NCBI GenBank assembly: GCA_016714935.1
Contig: JADKBU010000054.1
Span: 1 to 64,000 of the forward strand
Direction of reading: 5' to 3'
DNA: 64,000 bases
Origin: Candidatus Accumulibacter propinquus
Lineage (GTDB): Bacteria; Pseudomonadota; Gammaproteobacteria; Burkholderiales; Rhodocyclaceae
This document shows positions 7,517 through 16,094 of this stretch, in pieces. Under the pieces are notes generated by a model. It worked only from the letters and a program-made list of their open reading frames with translations. It searched no databases and was not told where the DNA came from. Position numbers and translations under genes: made by a program. Within the stretch, counting starts at the first letter, position 1, and every line of letters starts with the position of its first letter.

Positions 7517-8575
7517 TCAGGGACGGGCCTCCCTGGCGAGAAAATCGGCATACGCTCTGGCCAACCCTTCTTCCAGGCCGACGCTGGCCCGGTTGCCCAG
7601 GGCGTGCAGGCGGGAGACATCGAGCAGCTTCCGCGGCGTGCCATCCGGTTTGCTGGGGTCGAATTCGATGCGCCCCGTGTAGCCGACGACCTTGCCCACC
7701 AGTTCGGCCAGTTCCCGGATGGTGATGTCTTCGCCGGTGCCTACGTTGATGTGCGAGAGCATGACCTGCGTGTGCGACAGGTAGGTGGCCCGGTCGAGAT
7801 TCATGACGTGGATGCTGGCGTCGGCCATGTCGTCGACGTAGAGGAATTCGCGCATCGGGGTGCCGGTACCCCACAGCGAGAGACAAGGCGCGAGCTCCCG
7901 GCTGCAGGTGTCGTGGAACTGGCGCTTGAGATCCTCGGGAATGGCGCCGTTCCGGGCTTCGTCGCGTTCGATGGCCTGCCAGTCGTGGTCGGCGGCGAGT
8001 TTGGCAAGGTGCAGCTTGCGGATCATCGCCGGGATGACGTGGCTGTTCTGCAGGTCATAGTTGTCGCCCGGCCCGTAGAGGTTGGTGGGCATGACGCTGC
8101 GGTAGTCGGTGCCGTATTGGCGGTTGTAGCTTTCGCACAGCTTGATGCCGGCGATCTTGGCGATGGCGTACGGTTCGTTGGTGGGTTCCAGCGTGCCGGT
8201 GAGCAGCGCTTCTTCACTCATCGGTTGCGAGGCGAGTTTGGGATAGATGCAACTGCTGCCGAGAAACAGGAGTCTCTGCACGCCGACACGCCAGGCCTCA
8301 TGAACGATGTTGGCCTCGATCATCAGGTTCTGGTAGATGAATTCCGCCGGATAGGTATTGTTGGCGTGGATGCCGCCGACCTTGGCGGCGGCCAGGTAGA
8401 CCTGTTCGGGCTTTTCCGCCTCGAAGAAGGCGCGCACGGCAGCCTGGTCGGTCAGGTCGAGTTCGGCGTGGCTGCGCGTAATGAGCCGGGTTTCACCGCG
8501 CCGCTGGAGGATACGCACGATGGCCGAGCCGACCATCCCGCGATGGCCGGCGACATAGATCCGGGTTTCGGTCAT
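7517..8575 (-). CDS. fcl: GDP-L-fucose synthase
   Basis: The 352-residue short-chain dehydrogenase converts GDP-4-keto-6-deoxy-D-mannose to GDP-L-fucose in the cytoplasm by 3,5-epimerisation and NADPH reduction. Visible features are the NADP-binding GHRGMVG at residues ~9-15, the SSCIYP serine segment, the YAIAK catalytic Tyr/Lys, and NLYGPGDNYD. It is somewhat longer than the ~321-residue E. coli enzyme because of an insert before the C-terminal third. It follows gmd by 11 bp and is surely co-transcribed with it. The product feeds fucosylated exopolysaccharide or LPS. Confidence 0.95.
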   Translation of the reverse strand: MTETRIYVAGHRGMVGSAIVRILQRRGETRLITRSHAELDLTDQAAVRAFFEAEKPEQVYLAAAKVGGIHANNTYPAEFIYQNLMIEANIVHEAWRVGVQRLLFLGSSCIYPKLASQPMSEEALLTGTLEPTNEPYAIAKIAGIKLCESYNRQYGTDYRSVMPTNLYGPGDNYDLQNSHVIPAMIRKLHLAKLAADHDWQAIERDEARNGAIPEDLKRQFHDTCSRELAPCLSLWGTGTPMREFLYVDDMADASIHVMNLDRATYLSHTQVMLSHINVGTGEDITIRELAELVGKVVGYTGRIEFDPSKPDGTPRKLLDVSRLHALGNRASVGLEEGLARAYADFLAREARP

Positions 8576-8586
8576 TGCTCTGGCCC

Positions 8587-9711
8587 TTATTCGTGGTGGT
8601 CGAAGATCTTGAAGCCGGCAAGCTTCACCAGGGCATCGCGTTTGGCCGAGTTGTAGTCGGCGACGACCATTTCCTTGACCAGTTCCTGCAGGCTGGTGGT
8701 GGGCGTCCAGCCGAGTTTTTCGCGGGCCTTGCCGGGGTCGCCGAGCAAGGTCTCGACTTCGGTCGGGCGAAAGTAGCGCGGGTCCACCTTGACGATGACG
8801 GCGCCCGGTTTGACCGTGGCCTGGTCGCCCTCGACCGTGTCGACGATTCCGACCTCATCGACCCCCTCGCCTTCGAAGCGCACGCTGATCCCCAGTTCGG
8901 CAGCCGCGAATTCGACAAACTGGCGCACGCTGTATTGCACGCCGGTGGCGATGACGAAGTCTTCGGGATGGTCCTGCTGCAACATCAACCACTGCATTTC
9001 GACGTAGTCGCGGGCGTGTCCCCAGTCGCGCAGGGCGCTCAGATTGCCGAGGTGGAGACAATCCTGCAGGCCCAGGGCGATGCGGGCGATGGCCCGGGTG
9101 ATCTTGCGGGTGACGAAGGTTTCGCCGCGCACCGGGCTTTCGTGATTGAAGAGGATGCCGTTGCAGGCGTAGATGCCGTAGGCCTCACGGTAGTTGACGG
9201 TAATCCAGTAGGCGTAGAGCTTGGCCACGGCGTAGGGGCTGCGCGGGTAGAACGGCGTGGTTTCCTTCTGCGGGATTTCCTGCACCAGCCCGTAGAGTTC
9301 CGAGGTGCTGGCCTGGTAGAAGCGGCTCTTCTTCTCGAGGCCGAGGATGCGGATCGCTTCCAGCATGCGCAGCGCGCCGATGCCATCAGCGTTGGCCGTG
9401 TATTCGGGTTCTTCAAAGCTGACCGCGACGTGACTTTGCGCGGCGAGATTGTAGACCTCGTCCGGTTGCACCTGCTGGATGATGCGGATCAGGCTGGTGG
9501 AATCGGTGAGGTCGCCGTGATGCAGGATGAAGCGCCGCCCAGTTTCGTGCGGGTCCTGATAGAGATGATCGATACGATCGGTGTTGAACAGCGACGACCG
9601 GCGCTTGATGCCGTGAACCACATAGCCCTTGTCCAGCAACATCTCTGCCAGATAGGCTCCATCCTGCCCGGTGACGCCGGTAATCAGGGCTACTTTCCCA
9701 TTGCTTTCCAA
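8587..9711 (-). CDS. gmd: GDP-mannose 4,6-dehydratase
   Basis: The 374-residue protein catalyses GDP-D-mannose to GDP-4-keto-6-deoxymannose. It shows TGVTGQDGAYLAE (NADP glycine motif), HHGDLTD, NLAAQSHV, the STSELYG active-site Ser/Thr-Glu and YAVAKLYAYW (Tyr/Lys). The TTG at 9711 is chosen as start because AAGGAG lies 7 nt upstream and homology begins immediately after it; the longer frame to 9771 lacks support. The 5' leader contains an ops/JUMPstart-like element at 9784-9826. It heads the gmd-fcl operon downstream of the RfaH-like gene. Confidence 0.95.
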   Translation of the reverse strand: MESNGKVALITGVTGQDGAYLAEMLLDKGYVVHGIKRRSSLFNTDRIDHLYQDPHETGRRFILHHGDLTDSTSLIRIIQQVQPDEVYNLAAQSHVAVSFEEPEYTANADGIGALRMLEAIRILGLEKKSRFYQASTSELYGLVQEIPQKETTPFYPRSPYAVAKLYAYWITVNYREAYGIYACNGILFNHESPVRGETFVTRKITRAIARIALGLQDCLHLGNLSALRDWGHARDYVEMQWLMLQQDHPEDFVIATGVQYSVRQFVEFAAAELGISVRFEGEGVDEVGIVDTVEGDQATVKPGAVIVKVDPRYFRPTEVETLLGDPGKAREKLGWTPTTSLQELVKEMVVADYNSAKRDALVKLAGFKIFDHHE

Positions 9712-9783
9712 AAAAACTCTCCTTGATGAAGTGTTGCACCGGCTCAACCCGGTGTCTGACGGTGGGTGCATGGCGAAGGTCTG

Positions 9784-9826
9784 TCAGGCACGCTACCGCC
9801 ATGCCCGAATGTTTGCGCATTCAGCA
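9784..9826 (-). promoter_or_regulatory. ops/JUMPstart-like element, copy 3
   Basis: This 43-nt element has a GAATG-CGCAAA-CATTC stem-loop, GGGCAT and the core GGCGGTAGCGTGC (minus strand, 9800-9788), identical to the enterobacterial ops pause sequence. It lies 77 nt before the gmd start codon and 26 nt after the stop of the RfaH/NusG-like gene. This is the classic leader arrangement for an RfaH-dependent polysaccharide operon. Confidence 0.75.
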
Positions 9827-9851
9827 AAATGGGTACTCGATTCGACGCTCA

Positions 9852-10367
9852 TCACACCAGCGTCAAATGGTCGGCGGGTATCGCCACGGGCTTTTCGCGG
9901 CCGAGCAAGCTGAGCAGCACCGTTACCCGCACTTCCGCAACCAGGGAAACGATACCGGACAGGCCTTTCAGCGGACCGGCCGATATTTCCACGCTATCCC
10001 CCGCCTGAAAAGGGAATATTTCACCGTCCAGCACGGTGGCCTGACGCTCTGCCAGCGAGCGGATGGCGTCCAGCGTCGGTTCCTGCAGGGTGGCCGGCAC
10101 GTTCCCGAAGGCTACCAGACCGGTGACGCCGGGCGTGCTGCGGATGGGAGCAATGCTCTGCCCGGGCCGACTGCAGCGTACGAAACCGTATCGGGGGAAC
10201 ATCACCTGCTGCTTCCTGGTCCAGCCCACTTTCTTCTTTTCCCATTGCGTAAGCAGGGGCAGGAATACCTCGTAGCCCTGCTCTTCCAGCTTGCGCACCG
10301 CCAGCGCTTCGCGCCGGGGCTTGGTGAGACAGACGTACCACGGTTTTGATGGTGGGGACGAAGACAC
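9852..10367 (-). CDS. RfaH/NusG-like transcription antiterminator
   Basis: The 171-residue NusG paralogue has an N-terminal NGN domain at ~8-105 (WYVCLTKPRREALAVRKLEEQGYEVFLPLLTQW, FPRYGFVRC) and a C-terminal KOW domain at ~118-171 (FQAGDSVEISAGPLKGLSGIVSLV). Specialised NusG proteins of this kind (RfaH, UpxY) bind paused RNA polymerase at leader elements and suppress termination in long polysaccharide operons. The start is GTG at 10367 with no clear Shine-Dalgarno. Three ops-like elements lie downstream on the same strand. It could equally be called a generic EPS-locus NusG homologue. Confidence 0.88.
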   Translation of the reverse strand: MSSSPPSKPWYVCLTKPRREALAVRKLEEQGYEVFLPLLTQWEKKKVGWTRKQQVMFPRYGFVRCSRPGQSIAPIRSTPGVTGLVAFGNVPATLQEPTLDAIRSLAERQATVLDGEIFPFQAGDSVEISAGPLKGLSGIVSLVAEVRVTVLLSLLGREKPVAIPADHLTLV

Positions 10368-10548
10368 TGGGCAACGGCGGCAGGGCTGCGCACAACTTGC
10401 AGAAGCAGCGAAATGGGATCGGAATTTCAGGGGGAGCGTAAGTATCTCCGGAATCGACCGCAGCCGTCAATCGCCGGGGAAGGCCAAAGCGCCATGTGGT
10501 CAGCGAACTCCGGGCGGCACCCCTGATCTCGTGGTGGCTGCCGCGGAT

Positions 10549-10803
10549 TCAGGCCTGTTCGCGGTCGCGCGGGGGATTCGCCAGTTCGCGCAGAATCCGG
10601 GCCGCTGACCAGACCATCAGGGCGATGCCGGCGACGACGGTGAGCACGGCGGTGCCCGTGCCGGTCGGGAACCCGGGAATGAACAGGGTCTCGTGCCGGG
10701 CCAGCCACATCAGGCCGCTGGCGAAGACGAGCATGCCGACGGCGTCAAGCAGCGCATAGCCCATCACTTTCAGCGTGACCTGCGGACGTTGGCCGACGTT
10801 CAT
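10549..10803 (-). CDS. Small inner-membrane protein of unknown function
   Basis: The 84-residue ORF starts 8 bp after the metG stop, so it is probably co-transcribed. Two hydrophobic segments (about 13-34 and 48-68) suggest a two-pass membrane protein, with a charged tail RELANPPRDREQA. I do not recognise a family. The 180 bp between its stop and the RfaH-like start region contain no gene I can support. Confidence 0.55.
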   Translation of the reverse strand: MNVGQRPQVTLKVMGYALLDAVGMLVFASGLMWLARHETLFIPGFPTGTGTAVLTVVAGIALMVWSAARILRELANPPRDREQA

Positions 10804-10811
10804 GTGCCGGT

Positions 10812-12917
10812 CTACTTGACGCGCATGCCGGGCTGTGCGCCGGCATCGGGCGAGAGCAGGAAGATGCCGGGCATCTGCCCCTCAGGGTCGGAGGCGGCCA
10901 GGACCATGCCCTCGGACATTCCGAATTTCATCTTGCGCGGCGCCAGGTTGGCGACCATCACCGTCAACCGACCGACCAGCGTCGCCGGATCGTAGGCTGA
11001 CTTGATGCCGGCAAAAACCTGCCGGGTGCCGAGCGGGCCGATGTCGAGCAGCAGACGCACGAGTTTGTCGGCGCCTTCGACCAGCGTCGCCTCCTGGATG
11101 CGCGCGATGCGCAGGTCGACGCTCATGAAAGTGTCGATGCCGATGTGCGGCACGGCGGCCGCTCCGACAGTGGCCTGCGCGACGGCGACGGTTGCCGCGT
11201 GCTCCTGCTGCTGGGCGTGTTGTTGTGGGGCCGCTTGCGGAGTGGCTACCAGCGATTCGCGGTTGGCCGCCACCAGGGCCTCGACCTGTTTCTTGTCCAC
11301 CCGCGTCAGCAGGTGCCGGTAGGCGTTGATCGCATGCCCGGCGGCGAGCACCGTCGCGCTGTCGTCCCAGACGAAGGGGGCGACGTTGAGGAAGGCTTCG
11401 GCCCTCGACGCCAGTGCTGGCAGGACCGGCTTGAGCAGAATGGCAAACAGCCGGAACAGATTCAGCGCGTTGCTGCACGCAGCCTGCAGCTCGTGCTCGC
11501 GACCCGCCTGACGGGCGAGTTCCCAGGGCTTGACGCTGTCGACGTACTGATTGGCGATGTCGGTGAGGGCCATGATCTCGCGGATCGCCTTGCCGAAGTC
11601 GCGCGCTTCGTAGTATTCGGCGATCGCCGCACGCCGCGCGCGGATCGCCTGGATCGCCGGCAGCGATTCGTCGCAGGTGCATAACTGGCCGGCAAAGTGT
11701 TTGACGATGAACCCCGCCGAACGACTGGCGATATTCACGAACTTCCCGACCAGGTCGGAGTTGACTCGGGCAATGAAGTCATCGAGGTTGAGGTCGATAT
11801 CCTCCATCGAGCTCGAGAGCTTCGCCGCGTAGTAGTAGCGCAGCCACTCGGGATCGAGGCCCTGCGCCAGGTAACTCTCGGCGGTGATGAAGGTGCCGCG
11901 CGACTTGGACATCTTGGCGCCATCGACGGTCAGGAAGCCATGCGCGAAGACCTTGGTCGGCGTACGGTAACCGGCGTGCGCGAGTTCCGCCGGCCAGAAC
12001 AGGGCGTGGAAGTAGAGGATGTCCTTGCCGATGAAGTGGTAGAGCTCGGCCGTTGAATCCGGCCGCCAGTAGGCGTCGAAATCCAGCCCTTCGCGGGCAC
12101 AGAGATTCCGGAACGACCCCATGTAGCCGATCGGCGCATCCAGCCAGACGTAGAAATATTTCCCTGGCGCAGCGGGGATTTCGAAACCGAAATACGGTGA
12201 ATCGCGCGAGATGTCCCAGTCGGTGAGCTTGTTTTCACCCTCGCTGCCGAGCCATTCCTGCATCTTGTTGGCCGCTTCGTTCTGCAGCCGGCCTTCGCCG
12301 CGCGTCCAGCGGCGCAGGAAGGACTGGCAGCGCGGGTCGGACAATCGGAAGAAGAAGTGCTCCGATTGCCGCAGTTCCGGCCGGGCGCCGGAAACCGCCG
12401 AATACGGGTTCTTCAGCTCGTTGGCGGTGTACGCCGACCCACAACTTTCGCAGTTGTCCCCGTACTGGTCATGCGCACCGCATTTCGGGCATTCGCCCTT
12501 GATGAAGCGATCGGGCAGGAACATCTGCTTCAGCGGGTCGTAATACTGCTCGATGGTGCGCGTCTCGATCAGGCCGGCCGCCTGCAGGCGGGCGTAGATC
12601 TCATTGGCACAGGACCGCGTCTCGTCCGAATGGGTCGTGTAGTAATTGTCGAAACCCACGTGGAAGCCGGCGAAATCACGCGTGTGCTCGCCATGCACCC
12701 GTTCGATCAGCGCTTCCGGCGTGATGCCCTCCTTTTCGGCGCGCAGCATGATCGGCGTACCGTGCGTGTCGTCGGCGCAGACGTACCAGCACTCATGACC
12801 GCGCATCTTCTGGAAGCGTACCCAGATGTCGGTCTGAATGTACTCGACCAGGTGACCGAGGTGGATTGCGCCGTTCGCATACGGCAGGGCGGAAGTGACC
12901 AGAATCTGGCGTGTCAT
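10812..12917 (-). CDS. metG: Methionyl-tRNA synthetase
   Basis: The 701-residue class I aminoacyl-tRNA synthetase charges tRNA-Met in the cytoplasm. It has the HIGH-type signature HLGH at ~19-22, a zinc knuckle (CPKCGAHDQYGDNCESCG) and KMSKS. After an Ala/Gln-rich linker (QQHAQQQEHAA), a C-terminal EMAP/Trbp111-type tRNA-binding domain (~600-701, MSVDLRIARI to PGMRVK) mediates dimerisation. The start MTRQILVTSALPYANG is set by homology; the upstream extension is spurious. It is divergent from thyA. Confidence 0.97.
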   Translation of the reverse strand: MTRQILVTSALPYANGAIHLGHLVEYIQTDIWVRFQKMRGHECWYVCADDTHGTPIMLRAEKEGITPEALIERVHGEHTRDFAGFHVGFDNYYTTHSDETRSCANEIYARLQAAGLIETRTIEQYYDPLKQMFLPDRFIKGECPKCGAHDQYGDNCESCGSAYTANELKNPYSAVSGARPELRQSEHFFFRLSDPRCQSFLRRWTRGEGRLQNEAANKMQEWLGSEGENKLTDWDISRDSPYFGFEIPAAPGKYFYVWLDAPIGYMGSFRNLCAREGLDFDAYWRPDSTAELYHFIGKDILYFHALFWPAELAHAGYRTPTKVFAHGFLTVDGAKMSKSRGTFITAESYLAQGLDPEWLRYYYAAKLSSSMEDIDLNLDDFIARVNSDLVGKFVNIASRSAGFIVKHFAGQLCTCDESLPAIQAIRARRAAIAEYYEARDFGKAIREIMALTDIANQYVDSVKPWELARQAGREHELQAACSNALNLFRLFAILLKPVLPALASRAEAFLNVAPFVWDDSATVLAAGHAINAYRHLLTRVDKKQVEALVAANRESLVATPQAAPQQHAQQQEHAATVAVAQATVGAAAVPHIGIDTFMSVDLRIARIQEATLVEGADKLVRLLLDIGPLGTRQVFAGIKSAYDPATLVGRLTVMVANLAPRKMKFGMSEGMVLAASDPEGQMPGIFLLSPDAGAQPGMRVK

Positions 12918-13026
12918 GGGTGTTGGCGCAATCGGGGCAAAGCGGCATTCTACCAAAGCGAGGTCTGCGTGCTCCCTTTACCTTACAATGTGCAACCCGC
13001 CTTGGCGGACCGAGAGACATAAGGAC

Positions 13027-13848
13027 ATGCAGCAATACCTCGACCTGATGCGGCACATCCTCGAACACGGTGCCACCAAGGCAGACCGTACCGGAACCGG
13101 CACGCGCTCGGTATTCGGCTGGCAGATGCGCTTCGACCTGAGTCAGGGATTCCCGCTGCTGACCACCAAGAAGCTGCCCTTGCGATTGATCATCCACGAA
13201 CTGTTGTGGTTCCTGCAGGGCGACACCAACGTCCGCTACCTGCAGGAGAACGGCGTGCGTATCTGGGACGAGTGGGCCGACGCGAACGGCGATCTCGGCC
13301 CGGTCTACGGCCATCAGTGGCGTCACTGGAAGACCCCGGATGGGCGCGAAATTGACCAGATCGCGCAACTTGTCGACGGCCTGAAGAACAACCCGGATTC
13401 ACGGCGGCATGTGGTGACCGCCTGGAACCCGGGCGATGTCGAACGCATGGCGCTGCCGCCCTGCCACACGTTTTTCCAGTTGTACGTCGCCCCGGCAGCG
13501 TCAACCGACGCCGATCCGCGCCCCCGGCTGTCGTGCCAGCTCTATCAGCGCAGCGCCGACATCTTTCTCGGCGTGCCCTTCAACATTGCCTCGTACGCGC
13601 TGCTGACGCTGATGCTGGCGCAGGTCTGCGGCTTTCGCGCCGGCGACTTCGTGCACACCTTCGGCGACGCGCACCTCTACAACAATCATTGCGAACAGGC
13701 GCGCCTGCAGCTGACCCGCGCGCCGCGTGCCCTGCCGGCGCTGCGCCTGAACCCCGCGATCGACGACCTGTTTGCCTTCCGTTTTCAGGACTTCGAACTC
13801 GAAGGCTACGACCCGTACCCACACATCGCCGCACCGGTGGCGGTCTGA
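13027..13848 (+). CDS. thyA: Thymidylate synthase
   Basis: The 273-residue enzyme methylates dUMP to dTMP with methylene-tetrahydrofolate. The catalytic Cys146 sits in LPPCHTFFQLYV, at the same position as in E. coli. RTGTGT near the start and the QRSADIFLGVPFNIASYALL segment are conserved. A short insert (AASTDADPRPR) after the active site makes it slightly longer than usual. It is followed 4 bp later by folA, which regenerates the folate it oxidises. Confidence 0.97.
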   Translation: MQQYLDLMRHILEHGATKADRTGTGTRSVFGWQMRFDLSQGFPLLTTKKLPLRLIIHELLWFLQGDTNVRYLQENGVRIWDEWADANGDLGPVYGHQWRHWKTPDGREIDQIAQLVDGLKNNPDSRRHVVTAWNPGDVERMALPPCHTFFQLYVAPAASTDADPRPRLSCQLYQRSADIFLGVPFNIASYALLTLMLAQVCGFRAGDFVHTFGDAHLYNNHCEQARLQLTRAPRALPALRLNPAIDDLFAFRFQDFELEGYDPYPHIAAPVAV

Positions 13849-13852
13849 GCCG

Positions 13853-14368
13853 ATGATTGCGCTGATTGCCGTCGTTGCCAGGAACGGCGCCATCGGCAAC
13901 GACCAGAAGTTGCTCTGGCGCCTGCCTGAAGACCTGCGGCATTTTCGCGAGACGACTCGCGGCAAGCCGGTGATCATGGGCCGAAAAACCTGGGAGTCGC
14001 TGCCGCCCACCTTTCGCCCCTTGCCGCAGCGGCACAATATCGTCGTCAGCCACAACCCGACCTACCTCGCGAGCGGGGCGACGCTGGCGGACTCGATCGC
14101 CGAAGCCATACGACTCGCCGGCGACGCCGACGAGGTGCTGATCATTGGCGGAGCGGAGATCTATCGCCAGACGCTGCCACTTGCCCAGCGCCTGTACCTG
14201 ACCGAAGTCGCGGCAGACCCCGCCGGGGACGCGTTCTTCCCGGCGGTGACGGCGGCCGAGTGGCGGGAAGTCTCGCGACGCGCCGGTTGCCCCGACACTG
14301 CGGCGGACTTTCCGACGTTCGACTTCGTGGTCTACGAGCGTCGCCAGTCGCCACTCGAAGCCGCCTGA
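13853..14368 (+). CDS. folA: Dihydrofolate reductase
   Basis: The 171-residue enzyme reduces dihydrofolate to tetrahydrofolate with NADPH. It shows the N-terminal IALIAVVARNGAIGNDQKLLWRLPEDLRHF (substrate pocket with the acidic residue), the MGRKTWESLP phosphate-binding segment and the IIGGAEIYRQTLP cofactor loop. It starts 4 bp after the thyA stop. Coupling to thyA is functionally logical. Confidence 0.96.
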   Translation: MIALIAVVARNGAIGNDQKLLWRLPEDLRHFRETTRGKPVIMGRKTWESLPPTFRPLPQRHNIVVSHNPTYLASGATLADSIAEAIRLAGDADEVLIIGGAEIYRQTLPLAQRLYLTEVAADPAGDAFFPAVTAAEWREVSRRAGCPDTAADFPTFDFVVYERRQSPLEAA

Positions 14369-14460
14369 ACCGGCCAGCGGTTCGGGGTCGCAGTGCGGAC
14401 GTTGCCAGACGCCTGGCGACGCGCATAAGATGCAGGCATTGCCTGTGCCTGAAATTCCCG

Positions 14461-14895
14461 ATGCCTGACCTGCTCCAGACCTATCTCGACACACCCGAAG
14501 GCGCGGGCCAGGTGCTGGCGCATGCGCGACTGTTGCTCAAGCTCGCCGGCTGGTATCAGGAGATCGCGCCTCCTCACCTGGGCCAGGCCAGCAGCGTGGC
14601 CAATCTGAAATCCGGGATAGTGGTGATTCATGCGACCAGCGGCGCGGTGGCGAGCAAGCTACGCCAGATGGCGCCCACGCTGGTCGACGCGTTCTCGCAG
14701 CGGGGACTCGCGTGCACCGGCGTGCAGGTGAAGGTGCATGCCCAACAAAGCCAGGCTGCGGCCACTCAGCCCACCCTGAAACCGTTGAGCAGCAGGGCCA
14801 GCCAGGAGTTGAAGCACTTGAGCGAATCGCTGCCGGCATCACCGCTGCGCGCTGCACTCGAAACGCTGCTGGCGCGTTCGTCTAGACAGGAATGA
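14461..14895 (+). CDS. DUF721 (DciA-like) protein
   Basis: The 144-residue protein has the DUF721 fold at about 30-95 (SGIVVIHATSGAVASKLRQMAPTLVDAF). DciA, a DUF721 protein, loads or recruits the replicative helicase in many bacteria lacking DnaC. Position downstream of lpxC, beside the dcw cluster, is common for this family in betaproteobacteria. The C-terminal ~50 residues are low-complexity. Its end overlaps the convergent small membrane gene by 14 bp. Confidence 0.75.
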   Translation: MPDLLQTYLDTPEGAGQVLAHARLLLKLAGWYQEIAPPHLGQASSVANLKSGIVVIHATSGAVASKLRQMAPTLVDAFSQRGLACTGVQVKVHAQQSQAAATQPTLKPLSSRASQELKHLSESLPASPLRAALETLLARSSRQE

Positions 14896-15070
14896 TCGCC
14901 ACCCGCTCAAGGATCATCAGCGCGAAGACGAGCAGGGCGACGATCAACGCATAGCGAAACACACGCCAGGAGATCTGCAGGTAGCGTGTGTCCCTGGTGA
15001 ACAGGAACACCACCACGCCAACGGCGACGCTGATCATGGTCAGGACCGCCAGCAGGCGCAACAACCACAT
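14882..15070 (-). CDS. Small two-pass membrane protein
   Basis: The 62-residue ORF lies 4 bp downstream of lpxC on the same strand. Hydrophobic segments at ~4-24 and ~38-58 are separated by a basic loop (FTRDTRYLQISWRVFR). The sequence looks like a genuine conserved small membrane protein, but I cannot name a family. Its 3' end overlaps the convergent DUF721 gene. Confidence 0.6.
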   Translation of the reverse strand: MWLLRLLAVLTMISVAVGVVVFLFTRDTRYLQISWRVFRYALIVALLVFALMILERVAIIPV

Positions 15071-15074
15071 GCCG

Positions 15075-16005
15075 TCAGAACGCCGGCAACGCCAGCCAGC
15101 GGGAAACCGTCTGTGGTGCCAGGTCGACGTCTTCGAAACTGACGAATTCCCAGGCTTCGGGGCTGGCCAGCAGTTCGCGGGCCAGCAGGTTGTTCAGCGC
15201 ATGCCCCGATTTGTGGGCGATGAACGAGGCCAGCAAGGGCTGCCCGAGCAGGTAGAGGTCGCCGATCGCGTCGAGCACCTTGTGCTTGACGAACTCGTCG
15301 CTATAGCGCAGGCCGTCGGCGTTGAGCACGCGGAATTCGTCGAGCACGACGGCGTTGTCCAGACCGCCCCCCTGCGCCAGCCCGTTCTCGCGCAGCCATT
15401 CCACTTCCTGCATGAATCCGAAGGTGCGCGCCCGCGCGACTTCCCGGATGTACGAGTGGTCGGCAAAATCGATGGTCACCGACTGACCGGTGCGATCGAT
15501 TGCCGGGTGATTGAAACCAATCGAAAACGACAGGCGGAATCCATCGTAAGGTTCGAAGCCGCGCCCACTTTTCGCCGGAGGCGTCGCGGTCGCGGACTTC
15601 GATCGGGCGTTTGACGCGGATGAAGCGTTTGGCGACCGGTTGCTCTTCGATGCCGACCGATTGGATCAGAAAGACGAATGGCGACGCCGATCCGTCGAGA
15701 ATCGGCACTTCGGCGGCGTCCAGGTCGACGAAGGCGTTGTCGACGCCGAGGCCGGCAAAAGCCGACATCAGGTGTTCGATCGTGCCCACCTTGGCACCAT
15801 CGTGCTCCAGGCACGAGCACATGCGCGTATCGCCGACAAGCAGTGCCGACGCGGGCAGGTCGACCACCGGATCGAGGTCAATGCGGCGAAAAACGATGCC
15901 TGTACCGGGAGCTGCCGGGCGCAGGCTGATGGTCACCTTGACGCCGGAATGCAGTCCGACGCCAGCGGCGCGGACCACCGACTTGAGTGTTCGCTGCTTT
16001 AACAT
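15075..16005 (-). CDS. lpxC: UDP-3-O-acyl-N-acetylglucosamine deacetylase, with a frameshift
   Basis: LpxC catalyses the committed zinc-dependent step of lipid A synthesis. The first frame (from 16005) gives the N-terminal half: GVGLHSG, GTIEHLMSAFAG with the first zinc His. The second frame (to 15075) gives the C-terminal half: HKVLDAIGDLYLLG with zinc His/Asp, and HKSGHALNN with the catalytic His. They join at 15559-15560, where an extra base turns GCGCTTCGAA into GCGGCTTCGAA; removing it restores KWARFEPYDGFRL and a ~309-residue protein. Because lpxC is normally essential, a base-calling error is the likeliest explanation. It is the last gene of the dcw cluster. Confidence 0.92.
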
Positions 16006-16033
16006 GTATCTGAAAAAACGCTGGAATCGGCGG

Positions 16034-16062
16034 ATTCTAGCACAGGCTGGCCTGCCCCGGAA
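16034..16062 (-). promoter_or_regulatory. Candidate promoter of lpxC
   Basis: An extended -10 box TGC-TAGAAT lies 28 nt before the lpxC ATG. A weak -35 (TTCCGG) is spaced 17 bp upstream. It lies in the 89-bp ftsZ-lpxC gap. Confidence 0.4.
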
Positions 16063-16094
16063 TCCGCCTGCAGAGGAGTAGACGACGACCCGGC

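Noticed and set aside
12961..12989. TACAAT at 12984-12989 as a thyA promoter
   Set aside because: The -10 is good but no -35 is present at 16-18 bp, so it was not listed as a feature.
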